Assembly: GCF_029784155.1 (NCBI RefSeq)
Contig: NC_073693.1
Coordinates: 166,275,104 to 166,339,103 of the forward strand
Length of the DNA stretch: 64,000 bases
Direction of reading: 5' to 3'
DNA from: Uranotaenia lowii
Taxonomy: Eukaryota; Arthropoda; Insecta; Diptera; Culicidae
Numbering within the stretch: position 1 is the stretch's first letter; each line of letters starts with the position of its first letter. The notes under the pieces were generated by a model. It worked only from the letters and a program-made list of their open reading frames with translations. It was not told the DNA's origin and searched no databases. Of this stretch, positions 19,586 to 31,050 are shown piece by piece. Both the position numbers and the translations under genes were made by a program.

Positions 19586-21742
19586 ACAGTAGAGCATATA
19601 AAATCAATGGTAATTTTTTTCCAAATTTTGAAACCCGCCTGAAGTTTTATTGAAAAGAGTCTTCTAGATAAAAATTAAGGTGTAATTTTTTAAAGATGAG
19701 ATTAAGACTTAGAGAGAGACTTAGAGATTAGACTGATTTTAATTTGTAAGGAAAAGGGCAAAATGTTGTTCGGAGAAAGTCGTTTTCTTGAATAGTTCCT
19801 TTCCATGCGAGGGAAACGAAATTTCAATGAAAAAAGCTTATTGAAAAATTCTCTGGCTAAATCTTTGTTGATGATCGCATAGCAATCGGAATAGACAGAA
19901 AAAAGCAATAATATTCCACGAATCGTCAAATCGTACGAAGTTTATAAATATTGTTACGAGATACTTTAGAATTATAAAGTGTTCTGATAAAATGATCAAC
20001 AATGAACAGTTTCCAATAATTAAGAATAATTGGCTGTCATGATTTTAAAAAGATTAATTACAAATATGGTTGAGTTTTATTTTTTACTTTATTGACAAAA
20101 TTTGGTTCTAAGATTGCTATAACTCACCCAATTCACAATTCAAAAAAATCCTGAGAAAAAACTTGAAAATTGTTACTTTTCCATTCAGTTAAACTCGAGT
20201 AATTTTAAATAAATTTAGGTTACAGATTATATCTTTTTACAAAACGTACTTTATATAATCGCGCATCTTTTGAGTTGGTTGTTGATTGAAAGCAACTTAA
20301 TCTAAGGTTAATCTAAGAGTCACTTTTTGTGGATAGAAAATACTATTACAACTTGAGAGTCAGCCTCAAAAAAAATTAAGTTTAAAACTCACGATATTAA
20401 GAAGAATAAAAAAAAGATTAAGTTTTCATACTTTTGAAGACTCTGGGAATTTTATTAGAAAAAAAGTTAAAAAATCGCTTTTTTAACTAAAATCTAACCA
20501 GTGCAACCTATACACATAATTTTTCGGATTTGCAGTCATATAATGGCTTGTTTCTTACACCCTAAGCTATCATTTACTTATTTAGAGGTTGAGCCCCTTT
20601 AAATTCCAGACATTATTAAATTGTGAACCATTTTGATAGTTGTTCTGAATCACAACAAACATCCAGCTTGTAAATGCGTAAAAATATTTAAAAATGTTTT
20701 AATTTGATCTCGCTTCAACCGTATTTAAGTTCATAATTGTAAAACCATGACATCTAAATTTCCAGCAACCCTGCCCTACTCTTATTTCTGAAATTGGAAA
20801 AAAAATTAATTATTTTATCAGAACACTTCATGATTCCTAAAATAACATTTCTTAAATTTTAACAGTATTTTAGGGGTGGTACGAATTACTTCGTCAGTGT
20901 TAGATCCGTTGTGCTTTTTTCATCAGATTAAAACTGTTTTTTTCTTAAATTATATTCTATGAAAAATTGTGCGATTAAAATCAACCGATAAAGTAACATT
21001 TGGTCAAGTCTCCACGAGGCTGTTTCGGATGCTCTGAGAAGAATTTTGTTTGTTTTTTTTTTTAACTGAAGACTGTCTATTTACTGTAATTTTTAATTAA
21101 CAACCAGAATACATTTAAATTTTTCTAACAATCATTGCTGCTATCTCTTCTTATCTACTAGTGTTAGTACCAGTTTTGAAAAATTTCAACAGAACACAAT
21201 GAAATCGAAACCAAGTTTCCTTCATTTGAAATAAATACAATTGACTACTACTTTTTTTCCTTCTCAGTTCACCTTCAATGATTTGACAATGGTTTATTAT
21301 CATGTATGTTTTTTTATATTTCCTTCATCGTTTTCATTTCCATTGAACGTCTACTGACAGAGTTCACTTGAAGCTGTGATTTCGTTCAAGAAGTCAGTGA
21401 AAATTTGGAAAAAAAGTGACGTAACGAGCGCCTAAACACGTTGTGATGGAATATGGCGAGGATCCCCGTATCTCATTCGAATACGTCAAAAATCGAGAAT
21501 CCGCCAGAGTGGAACAAACGAACCAGGCCATTATTTTAACAAAAAATTCTATAGTTCAACCAACTTATATTAAAATGTATTTAAAATTCCACATAGGTGT
21601 TGTGAAACAGAAGCAGTACTTAAAGGTATCTCTTTAAGGAAAAAGGCCATTTGGTTTTGTAGCGCCCGGAGAATATCCTGAAATGAATTACTTCAACACG
21701 TTGGTCCAGATAAAGAATTTAGTTGAAACGATCGTGCAGGTA

Positions 21743-22902
21743 AAGTCTGCTTCATTTAATATTGGAACACAAACAATTGCGTGTAGTTCAGTCATTTATT
21801 AACGAATTCATAATTTGTTTTTCATACAAATGTAGCATTTTCTTTACTCTTTCATAAAAAAAAATTAAAAAAATTATTCATTGCTGTTTCGAAGAAATTC
21901 TCGTACTTTTCCCGTAATACGGCACATTAGGCGGCGCACACCCTTTTCGTCCACCGTTTTGGCGATTTGATTCCACCAGTTCCATGTTCCTAACAAGTTT
22001 TCCCTTTGCCTTAAGCCTCCGCTTCGTGATTGCCCAGTATTTCTCTATCGGCCGGCTTCGTGGGCACGAATAAACGGCAGAATCCGTTTCTCTTTTTTGT
22101 AGACTTCTGATGTCATTGTCTTGTCAGTGAGAAAGACTTTGGTTTTCTGTCCACAACTGCATATCCCCTGCCAAATCATGTACTTGCGGGCGAATTTATC
22201 CGCAAACACGAACTTAAATTTTGCAGGTACATCCCCCCGAGCCGTCGCCAAATAAAATTTTTGACCTGGGATTTGCCCAAAGTCCGCCTTCACGTAGGTC
22301 TCATCGTCCATCAGAATACATCCGTCGAACTTGGTCAGCACTTGGTCGTACAGCTTTCGAGCACGGATTCTGGGCACATTGTTCTGCTTCAGCGTCCGAT
22401 TTGGCTGTTTGCTGGCTCGGAATGACCTTATTCCTTCCCGGAGACGAATTCGTCGCACCGTACTGTGAGCGGCCTGGAAGTTATTGGCCAAATCGCGGTC
22501 TGAAAGATTGGGATTCCTCTTGACGGCCTTGATGACTTTCCCACGCAGTTTCCGGTCGACAGTTCCACTCCGACGCTTCGAATGCGGCTTCCGAGCCGTC
22601 GTCAATGTTTCCTTGTACTGCTTGATAACACGCCATACGGTATTTCTGGGCATTTTAAGCTGTTTAGCTAGCTTCGATGCCGACAACAATGGATTTTCAA
22701 GAAAACTGTGCACAATTTGATCTCTCCGTTCGGCTTCCATGGCGGTTGTTTACAAAATGCTATTGTTTGGTGTTATGACATAAATACATGGTGAAAGGTA
22801 ATGAATTTCCCTACACGTGGGTGAAAAAAGTTTCCAAATCCGTCCACTAGGAGCGCCACAATGAGTAAAAGAATTTGTTCCAATATTAAATGAAGCAGAC
22901 TT
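21743..22902 (-). mobile_element. Tc1/mariner (DD37E-type) transposon, defective
   Basis: 1,160-bp element with ~27-bp inverted ends (AAGTCTGCTTCATTTAATAT... left; inverse at 22876-22902) and flanking TA (21741-21742, 22903-22904). It encodes a transposase on the reverse strand that has lost its central catalytic part; see the pseudogene entry. The ends and coding sequence fit the DD37E lineage described from mosquitoes (family knowledge). Confidence 0.9.
21877..22740 (-). pseudogene. DD37E-type transposase, catalytic Asp deleted
   Basis: Reads from ATG at 22740. Residues 1-120 are a paired-like helix-turn-helix DNA-binding region (DQIVHSFLENPLLSASKLAK; SDRDLANNFQAAHSTVRRIR). MDDETYVKAD at ~144 holds the first catalytic Asp. 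After RILPFIRAHEAG the sequence jumps directly to RPIEKYWAITKRRLK (glutamate motif), so about 35-40 residues including the second catalytic Asp are deleted and a stop follows in the original frame. A further shift leads to the C-terminus NWWNQIAKTVDEKGVRR...REFLRNSNE ending near 21877. Enzymatically dead, but its ends are intact and could be mobilised in trans. Confidence 0.88.
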
Positions 22903-23669
22903 TATTCCGCCAGATTTTAAATTTAGTGGACATTTTTCATTCCGGTTATCAAAAAAACATCTTGCAGTGGAATTAAGCGATTCTTGAATCGAGTAAAGTT
23001 GATTTATATAAATTAAATCAAATTGATTAAAAGTTCAGATTTTCTAAAATATTTAAATGTTTTTGTAATGTACTTTTAACTTTACTCTGGTAAAATGGAC
23101 TTGAACTGATTTTAATCAAAAAATAATTAAATAAGAATGATTACACCATCAACATGTTTCTAGTTTAAAGAAACAGTAAACAATAATTTTACGGAAACAA
23201 CACTATCGTTTAAAATTAAAAAAAAAATAATCCGTTGGCCTTATCACTCTTTTGAACGAAATTTGTTTTTTGGAAATGGTTTTTATTCGGTTTCTTGATC
23301 CTAAGGGAATTTCCTTCCCGACATCGATAAAAACAGAACAAAACGGCGCCGGTAATCGTGGCTGCTGATTTTTTTTTTGCATGTCAACAATATCAGTTAG
23401 ATGGCATTTGATGGAATAATTTTTTTTTCACTTTCACTTAGATAACCATGAAAATGATAAAATCTGGTGTTCATTTTCAGTGAGGGCAGTTAACGAATGA
23501 GTGTGGAAAGAATTGAAAAACAAAATTTTGAACGTGATGGGGTGTGGATTTCATGAACGCATCCCTTGTTTGTTTATCAAGAACCCCGGAAAACATCTGG
23601 GTGACTGAGGTGTTTTTTCAATGTGTGGAGCTATCAGCTTAATGAAAATGAAATTTTTCAAGACTGGTT

Positions 23670-24740
23670 AGTACAGCGAGAAATCAGTTTAGCTCCGATT
23701 TCAACTTGCGACCCCTCTAGTGGAAGGGTTTGACTTGTAGGTGACGAAAATAGTGTCGCGAGTTCGCTAGTACAAGCTACTAGTGTTAGTATCAATAGAA
23801 ATAAGGTATGCTCGATTTCAACTTGATTATTAGAAGGGTTACAATAAGGTTTTTTTTTTACGAGGATTGATTTTGCTCAGTTTTGCTGACACGGCTTCTT
23901 TTTACACGGTTCTTTGCCATGGATACGATTCTTCTACACGGCTCTCTCGAATCAACACGTTTTTTGAGTGAAAATATTCCAAGTCCTATACGCTAACGAC
24001 GGAAATCATACCGCGTAAAAAAAAACCTTAGTGTACTTCAGCTTGTACAACGTAGTACAAGTAGATTATTTCTACCGGTATTGACACTAGTTGCACAGCT
24101 AGTAGCTTGGTCTAGCGAACTCACGTCACAAATTTTCGTCACCTACAAGTCAAACCCTTTTACTTAACCGGTCGAGAGTTGAATTCGAAGCTAAACTTAT
24201 TTCTCGCGGTACTTACACTAGTAGCTTGTACTAGCGAACTCGCGAGACTTTTTTTCGTCAGCTACAAGTCAACTAGAGGGGTCACAGGTTGAAATCGGAG
24301 CTAAACTAATTTCTCATGGTACTAACACTAGTAGCTTGTAGTAGCGAACTCGCGACACTATTTTTTATCACCTACAAGTCAAACCCTTTCACTTGACCGG
24401 TCGAAAGTTGAAATCGGAGCTAAACTGATTTCTCGCGGTACTAACACTAGTAGCTTGTGCTAGCGAACTCGCGACACTCTTTTTCGTCACCTACTAGTCA
24501 AACTCTTCCACTAGAGGGGTCGCAAGTTGAAATCGAAGCTAAACTAATTTCTCGTGTTACTTACACTAGTAGCTTGTACTAGCGAACTCGCGACACTATT
24601 TTTCATCACCTACAAGTCAAACCCTTTCACTTGACCGTTCGAAAGTTGAAATCGGAGCGTCAAACCCTTTCGCTAGAGGGGTCGTAAGTTGAAATCGGAG
24701 TTAAACTAATTTCTCGCGGTATTAACACTAGTAGCTTGTC
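23670..24740. repeat. ~119-bp minisatellite, alternating A/B units, with inverted partner
   Basis: Six direct units from about 24110 to 24740, each carrying GCGAACTCGCGACACT...CACCTACAAGTCAAAC...GTTGAAATCGGAGCTAAAC...CACTAGTAGCTTGT. Units alternate between type A (TTGACCGGTCGAAAG: about 24165, 24395, 24635) and type B (TAGAGGGGTCGCAAG: about 24280, 24515, 24675), giving A-B-A-B-A-B. One unit of type B lies inverted at about 23670-23790, separated by a spacer holding a small MITE, so the whole resembles a foldback element. No coding. Confidence 0.8.
23846..24029. mobile_element. Small MITE with ACACGG subrepeats
   Basis: Inverted ends AAGGTTTTTTTTTTACGAGG and CCGCGTAAAAAAAAACCTT, with a possible TA duplication overlapping the ends. 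The interior has repeated ACACGG words. It sits in the spacer of the foldback minisatellite. Related word clusters recur at 25440-25545. Confidence 0.45.
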
Positions 24741-24835
24741 TCAGGTCTCAGGTCTCATATCTCAGGTCTCAAGTCTCAGATCTCATGTCTCAAGTCACAG
24801 GTCTCAGGTCTCAGGTCTCAGGTCTAAGGTCTCAA
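24740..24835. repeat. 7-bp minisatellite (GGTCTCA)n
   Basis: About 13 imperfect copies of GGTCTCA/AGTCTCA directly abutting the 119-bp minisatellite. A locally expanded simple repeat. Confidence 0.85.
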
Positions 24836-26417
24836 GAAAAGAAAATCGGAAGTTACTAAACTCAATATAAAAAAAAGATGGCCAGTACGTTTTTTGGAGG
24901 ATAAGCGAACTGATATTCAACGAGTTCATTAACTATCAAAATATTTCAAACTGTTTAAGTTTGAGAGCCACATCTCTCGACGCTCACTAGTGGTCAAGGA
25001 GTTAGCTTCCTAAACTTTCATGATAGATGGCGTGGGATCGATTCTCGGCTGTTTGATGAACTTTTTGTCAAGTTTTCGATCGCATCCGTAATTAATTTAG
25101 CGATTGCTGGCTACTGCTGCTGAGCAAATGACTACCTTTTTTGGAGCCGATATAAGCATGATATTTACTATGGAATAGAACAATTTTAAACAATCTTGTT
25201 TTTTGTTTTGTTTTGAAGATATGACCTACAGGAAAAAATCCAATTTTTTGATACTAAATTCACCAAAATCGTAAAACCTAGAATAGGAGTTAGGGTGGTA
25301 AGAACGTTTCAATGGAACATATAAATCCACGGACATCTTCGTAACTCGCCGAGTTGAGTCGATTGGTATATATAAAGTGGGGTCTTTGACCCCTAATTAA
25401 TGGCATCCCCAACTGACCGTTCGCTATGTCTTTCTGTAAGAAAGCCAAAAACCGTGTTAATTCCCGAATACTGTGTAAAACAAGCCGTGTATTAAAACCG
25501 TGTAAAAATAAACCGTGTAAAAAAAACCTTGGTGTACTCTAAAAAAATGTTCAAATGTAGAAAAACCTTTGATCAACTAATTTTGAAAATATCTAAATTG
25601 ATTGAAAATAGATTCAAATCCAATTTTTAAAGTTATTTCCATATTTTGTACTGTTATTCGAAAGATGAATGTTTTGGAAACTTGATGTTCAAGGTAAAGT
25701 TTCATTGAATGATTTTTATGGTTTATCTCACTTATAAGGGGATTGTCCAATGAATCTTTATAACTTCTCATAGAACTCATTTTACTTCAATACTTCTATC
25801 AAGACACTTGGAAGACAAAATTATAACAAAGATGTTTTTTCATTTACCACAATGCATTGTAAATCAAATCGTACCTGCAAAACCGGAAAAAAAATCTCGG
25901 TGAACGAAAAGCTAGAATCAAGGCGTCTGACCTAATGAGAACCTGTACCGGATTAAATCGTCATCGATACTTAAGTCTGTAAATTTTTATAAGAAAAGCA
26001 GCAGTATTTTAGTAACAAATTGTTTCAAATGCCATCAAATGGAACACAGTAACAGTTTTCTATACAGAATTATGATTATTTTCCCAACCTTTTGTTTAAT
26101 ATTCTTGTGAATGCCTTGAAAAACCTATTATACGAAATCTCCTTTGTATATCCTCACTTTAAACAGTTTGAACTTTATTAAAATACTTTAATGCTTGTGC
26201 TTATTAATAGAACCCATTAGCTATTTACAAGTATCTTGTATTTATTCGAAGATAACTTTTTTCCACAAACAAAATTAAAGGTCCTTTATTACTCCAACTA
26301 ACTCAATGTTTGGTCACAATAATTATCACTAACAAACTTTATTTAATGACTCTAAAAAGTTTAACGGAAGCTCATAAAAAACCTTATCTAACACTCCCTT
26401 CTTCAATATACAAACAG

Positions 26418-26557
26418 GTATCCGACAGGAACGTCCGCCTCATCTGCGACCAGAAACCATGCACCCGGCTATGCGCGAACGTGGTCGAGCAATTCCCCAC
26501 GTTGGTTCCGTCCATAGCGAGCGACCCCAGGCAGCGCCGAGGATCGTTGAAGGAAGG
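26418..26557 (+). CDS. ric-3: ric-3 exon 3: Pro/Arg-rich linker
   Basis: Residues 100-146. Enters at phase 1 (acceptor CAAACAG, first two bases GT complete a Ser codon) and leaves at phase 0 (AGG|GTAAGT). It encodes IRQERPPHLRPETMHPAMRE, then RGRAIPHVGS and ending RIVEGR, the proline- and arginine-rich segment between the two membrane segments of insect RIC-3. An internal CAG at 26426-26428 could be an alternative acceptor, but the phase supports 26418. Confidence 0.85.
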
Positions 26558-29279
26558 GTAAGTTTATCTAGTATGCATACAACAAAAAATGCTTAAATTT
26601 GAATACTTGAAAAAAAAAATGGATGGTTAAATAATGAATAAGTTCAAAAGTGTGGAGTATGTAAAGTACATAAAAAACAAAGACAGGTTAAAAATTGATG
26701 GAAATGGCGTGAAACAAACAAGTACATACCTACAATGTATAACAAAATAGGTTCATCCCTCAAACATGAATAAAGCTTAACACCGACAGATTAAGCTATG
26801 CAATGAAATTAATTTTCGAAATTGAATTCATTTACACCGAGTATATTTCTACTGCTGCGACATGGCGTCATAACAAACAATTAATTTGACACAGATAACT
26901 TCTGGTTGTCCGAATATCTATGAAGAGCGAAAGGGTTCTTCGGTGTGAGATATGCAAGTAATTTTTGGTTGGGGAAAAAATTGCTTCGCGAAATAACGAA
27001 CATCTGATTCGATGCCAAGTCACTTATAGAAACGAAGGTGTAAAGTCATTTTCTTTTCACTAAACCTAGGGAATACTTTTTTACAACGACTCCCAAAATT
27101 TCAGACAAAAGTTTTGTAGATAAATATACACTTTTTTTTTAATTTCTACTAGTGAACAGGACGATTTCTTCAACACATTTTCGTTTGACCTTTTGTTGTG
27201 CCGGTGTACGTAAAAATAACGAGAAAGGAAAAATTAAAATGAGGCAACCATCTGCTATACCGTGAGTTTTCGCGAGCACGTTTGATGGGTCTGATGTGAT
27301 ATTAAAATTTGTTATGTGGCTGAGTCAAATAAGTGGGCAAAATTATACAGACGACCTCGACGCCATCATTCCACGACAATACGGATGGGATTCTTCTCGT
27401 TCTATTTTAATATGCAAACGTTCGGAGTGAGAAAATTTTCACCTCTTGTGGACACTAAATACTTGCATAATCTATCGGAAGGTCCTATCACTTTGAACTT
27501 TGAAGTCTACCAGGAAAAATATACTAAGATGTTCGAAATTTTCCAAACAAAACTCAAATTCCTCGAAAGCTTATAATAAAACTAATAAAATACGTATTTA
27601 TGATTATCTATTAATCAACAAAATTGTCATTTTAAGCACTTTGAAGCACGTAAGATTATTGATAGGAATGTCCTTTTGATGATTTCAATATTACTAACAA
27701 GTATTGTTTTAAGAGATTCATTTTGCTGAGTTATGTTTTTTTCTTCAACTGGTGGTTCTCTTTAGATTTCAACGTGGAAGCACCGACTAAGTTAAAGTTA
27801 CAGGAATGTGGTGGCCTGTAAGATGATCTCACAGGACGGTAAAAATGAGAAAAAAGTGACACACTCACCACACGTATTGATAGAATTGTGTGACGCATTA
27901 CCGATGGGTGTAGCTAAATTTAAACAGATACTGGCTGGCGTTTTGAAGACTTTTGAATGAACTTGGCCTTTTCGATGGCCGATAGGTATCGTATATGAAC
28001 GAAGATTCATCTTTTACACTCGACACGGAATGGTGGTGACTACAACTATTTCCCCGACACGGGAACATTCGCTTAGAATTGGATAATATTTCTTCGGTCC
28101 TAAAATATATGTATACCAACAACAATGTAAACATGGTAAACTTGAACAGAAATATGGATGCGTTCGATGTCTCGATGAGCGCCAAGGTCACAGTCAAGTC
28201 AAGTGCAAGTTCTGGCGATATAGGGGAAAAGTTCATATAACGCCCCATGTGGCTAATACGCGCCACTCTTGTTTTGAAGAATCTGAAGCATTTTAAGCCT
28301 GCAAAATATTACCAATTTGTTTTAAATGCTGTGATTGGTCATGGCAAGTATGAATTTTTCTTTAAAATTCCCCATGTGTTGTGATAATTTCACAATTTAG
28401 GTTTTTCTTCATTTCGATCTAAATTTTATAACACTTTCAATAAGGTGTCACCAAGCAGAGAAAAACGAATAAGACTATATTTCCTGACACATCGATAGAG
28501 GAGAAACTAAACTATGATTTTATGCTAAAAAATCATTCTGAACTCGCTAAGGTATGCTTTTAATGGGTATGTTCTATCACGGCCTATGCGCTCGTTATAA
28601 CGCGCCAATCGTAGTAGGCTGAAAATAGCATTCATTTTTCAAAAAGGCCAATTTTCATTAAAAAAGAAAAAAGACTAAAATCATATTTTGAGCGTAAATT
28701 AAGCTCAAAAAATCTACTTTTAGTTTTTTTTTAATTTTGATTAGTCCATTTTGATTTTCTTTTCAGTCAAAGTGCCTGTAAGTATTGGTGTGTTTTCGGT
28801 CTTCGGCTGCTTTCGGGTGTGCTCGGCTGCTAGGCGCGTATTGAATACACAGCGGCGCGTATTTGCAACACAGTTTTTTTCTGTGGCTTTGAATATGGTT
28901 TTTAAAAATCAAGTTTTTGAAGCCACTAAAGCAAATGCCTTTTTTGCCATTTTTGGAGAACGGTTGCGAAGAGTAGAAAAAGTTTTCGAATTACACTAAA
29001 ATTCATGAATTGGATTGTTATAAACCAGTAGAGAGCTGTTTTTTCTTGAATATCTTACAGAAAACTTTGATATCATATTTGACGCTCTTGTTCTTTATTT
29101 ACAGTATGCAAAAAAAGTTTATCCACCTCCAATGAAAAATTAGACCTCTACCAAAAAAGCCACCAGTGTTCAGTTTATTATTATTTAAGTGAAAACAAAG
29201 CCAATTCATTCAAGTTTAAATTGAAAAAAAAAAAACATTCTGTTGCATTTGAGACCTGATTAAAAAAAAAAAGATAAAA

Positions 29280-29995
29280 AATAACGCAAAAAAAATCGTG
29301 TGACCTGTGGTCTCAATAACAGCTCGACATCGTCGTGGCATCGATTCAACAGATTAGCAGTTGTTCCCGGGGTCATTTTGTCCCATTCAGTTGAAATTAC
29401 CTGCTGTTGAAATTGCTGGATGCTGGTTAGTTTTGTTCCTGAACCTTTATTTTTAAAATTGACCAGAGATGTTCAATAGGATTAAGATCGGGAGACTGTG
29501 CAGGCCACTCCATGACCTTGATACGCTTTTCCTTGAACCACTACGAAACCAGTTTTGAAGTGTGCTTCGGATCTCCGTCTAGTTGAAACGTATATCTGCG
29601 CCCCAATTTTAGCTTAGCTATCCAAATAAACCTCCTTGGTCATGATTCTATCGATAAATTCAAGTTCTCCAACGCCGGATGTAGCCATCGATCCCCACAC
29701 CATGACTCTACCAAACTACCAAACCATGACTAAATCGAAATCATGCTCAGTTAGTTGAAAAATCAATGTTCGTAAAGCAACTCACCAACACCTTGCTTGA
29801 CTGTACGCCGCAAGCAAACACTCCTTTTTCGAACTTTCACCAGTTCGCCGCAATTTTCGTGTGATACCATCAGACCCAAATAGCATTACTTTCGATTCAT
29901 CTGACCAAATCACCAAATTCTTCCAGTCATCACTGGTTCATGAAAGTTGGTCCAGGGCCTACTTCACTCCCTTTTGATATTAGGCTCCTCTATGT
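29280..29995 (-). pseudogene. Tc1-like transposase fossil
   Basis: Reverse strand, several frameshifts and stops. Conserved Tc1 blocks remain: NLVIWSDESKVMLFG (first catalytic Asp region), RVMVWGSMA, DGDPKHTSK (second Asp), [16 protein letters not shown] (catalytic Glu) and a C-terminal [10 protein letters not shown]. The spacing fits DD34E Tc1 transposases. The N-terminal half is missing: at about 29995 it abuts the LINE B fragment. Confidence 0.8.
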
Positions 29996-30000
29996 CTTTG

Positions 30001-30730
30001 GTCGACGATGTACCTTCCCCCACCGTTTAGATCTCCTGCATGTGCGCCGTTCAGGTGTTCATCGAAGTGTTGCTTCCACCTTTTGATCACCTCACGATTG
30101 TCCGTTAGGATGCCTCCGTCCGACTTGCGGCACGAGGCGTTTGCGGGATGCGTTGAGCTTCTGATAGAATTTTCGTGTTTCCTGGGAACGATGCAGCTGT
30201 TTCAGCTGGTGTCCGGTCTGTCGGTGTCGGTGATTTTCCACGTTTCGACGAGTGCTTCTTTGCACTACTGCCATCCGCGCGGCGTTCTCCTCGTCCATCA
30301 CTTCTGGTCGAACCAGTCGTTCCGTCGTGTTCGTTCCACATGACCGATGACGTTCTCCGCAACACTGTTGATGGCTGTCTTGATAGTATCCCAACAGTCC
30401 TGCGCGTAGTCTACCGAAACCTCAGGTTGCGGACAAAAACTGAGGCAGGGTCAGTTTTGTATGTCATTCACTACGGATAGTTTTGGACGCGTCTTCACCA
30501 TTCATGTTGATGTTGAAGAAGCGGCCATTGATTCTCAACCGGCACATTCGTAGGTCGAACGGCCACCACCCGATCGCACGCATCTTTCCCATCACGATAA
30601 AAGCTGTTCCAAGCTCGTGTGTGTTGCCGCAGCTCTGGTAGATGGTATTACCATCTCGAAACGCACGTACCCTTGAGCTTTTCCAGCATACCTCCTGTAG
30701 CGCTACGATGTCGTATTTGGTGCTCTTCAA
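30001..30730 (-). pseudogene. LINE B family fragment, internally deleted
   Basis: Reverse strand. The endonuclease part (YDIVALQEVCWKSSRVRAF, 30730-30530) is followed by a large deletion after GRFFNI and then by the linker between endonuclease and reverse transcriptase (DEENAARMAVVQRSTRRN and similar, 30400-30090) in shifted frames. High similarity to 11737-12400 and 12540-12800 of LINE B. Truncated at 30001 within the linker. Confidence 0.85.
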
Positions 30731-31050
30731 TTCCTCTTCTTTTTTCCATTAGTGGGAGATAGGATGGAGGGCGGAGCTTTCATATTATTTTCTTGCAAAA
30801 CTCGAAAACTAATCGAGCAAATGGAATCAAAATTAACATGGAAGGGTATCCTGATATGAGGAATGTTTTTATGATGGTTTGGTACCCTTCCCTCATTCCA
30901 GTAGAGAAATAGGAAAGGAGGGAGAGAGCTCCCGTATATATTCTTGCGTAACTCGAACACTTATCGAGTAAACGGAACCAAATTTGGCATGGAGAGATAT
31001 TTGGGTACGTAAAATGGTTCAATGATTATTTGGCACCCTTCCGTTCCATT

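Larger units (their letters stand above)
19209..26417 (+). other. ric-3: ric-3 intron 2, 7.2 kb
   Basis: Contains a SINE (19362-19585), a DD37E transposon (21743-22902), an alternating minisatellite with inverted partner and small MITE (23670-24740) and a 7-bp minisatellite (24740-24835). The rest (19600-21740, 22905-23665, 24840-26417) is AT-rich with no gene. A TA-rich segment with repeated ACCGTGTAAAA words at 25440-25545 resembles the ends of the small MITE at 23846. Confidence 0.75.

Noticed and set aside
28200..28640. Possible MITE suggested by ATAACGCGCC words near 28240 and 28600
   Set aside because: The words are not clearly inverted terminal sequences and no target duplication was found.
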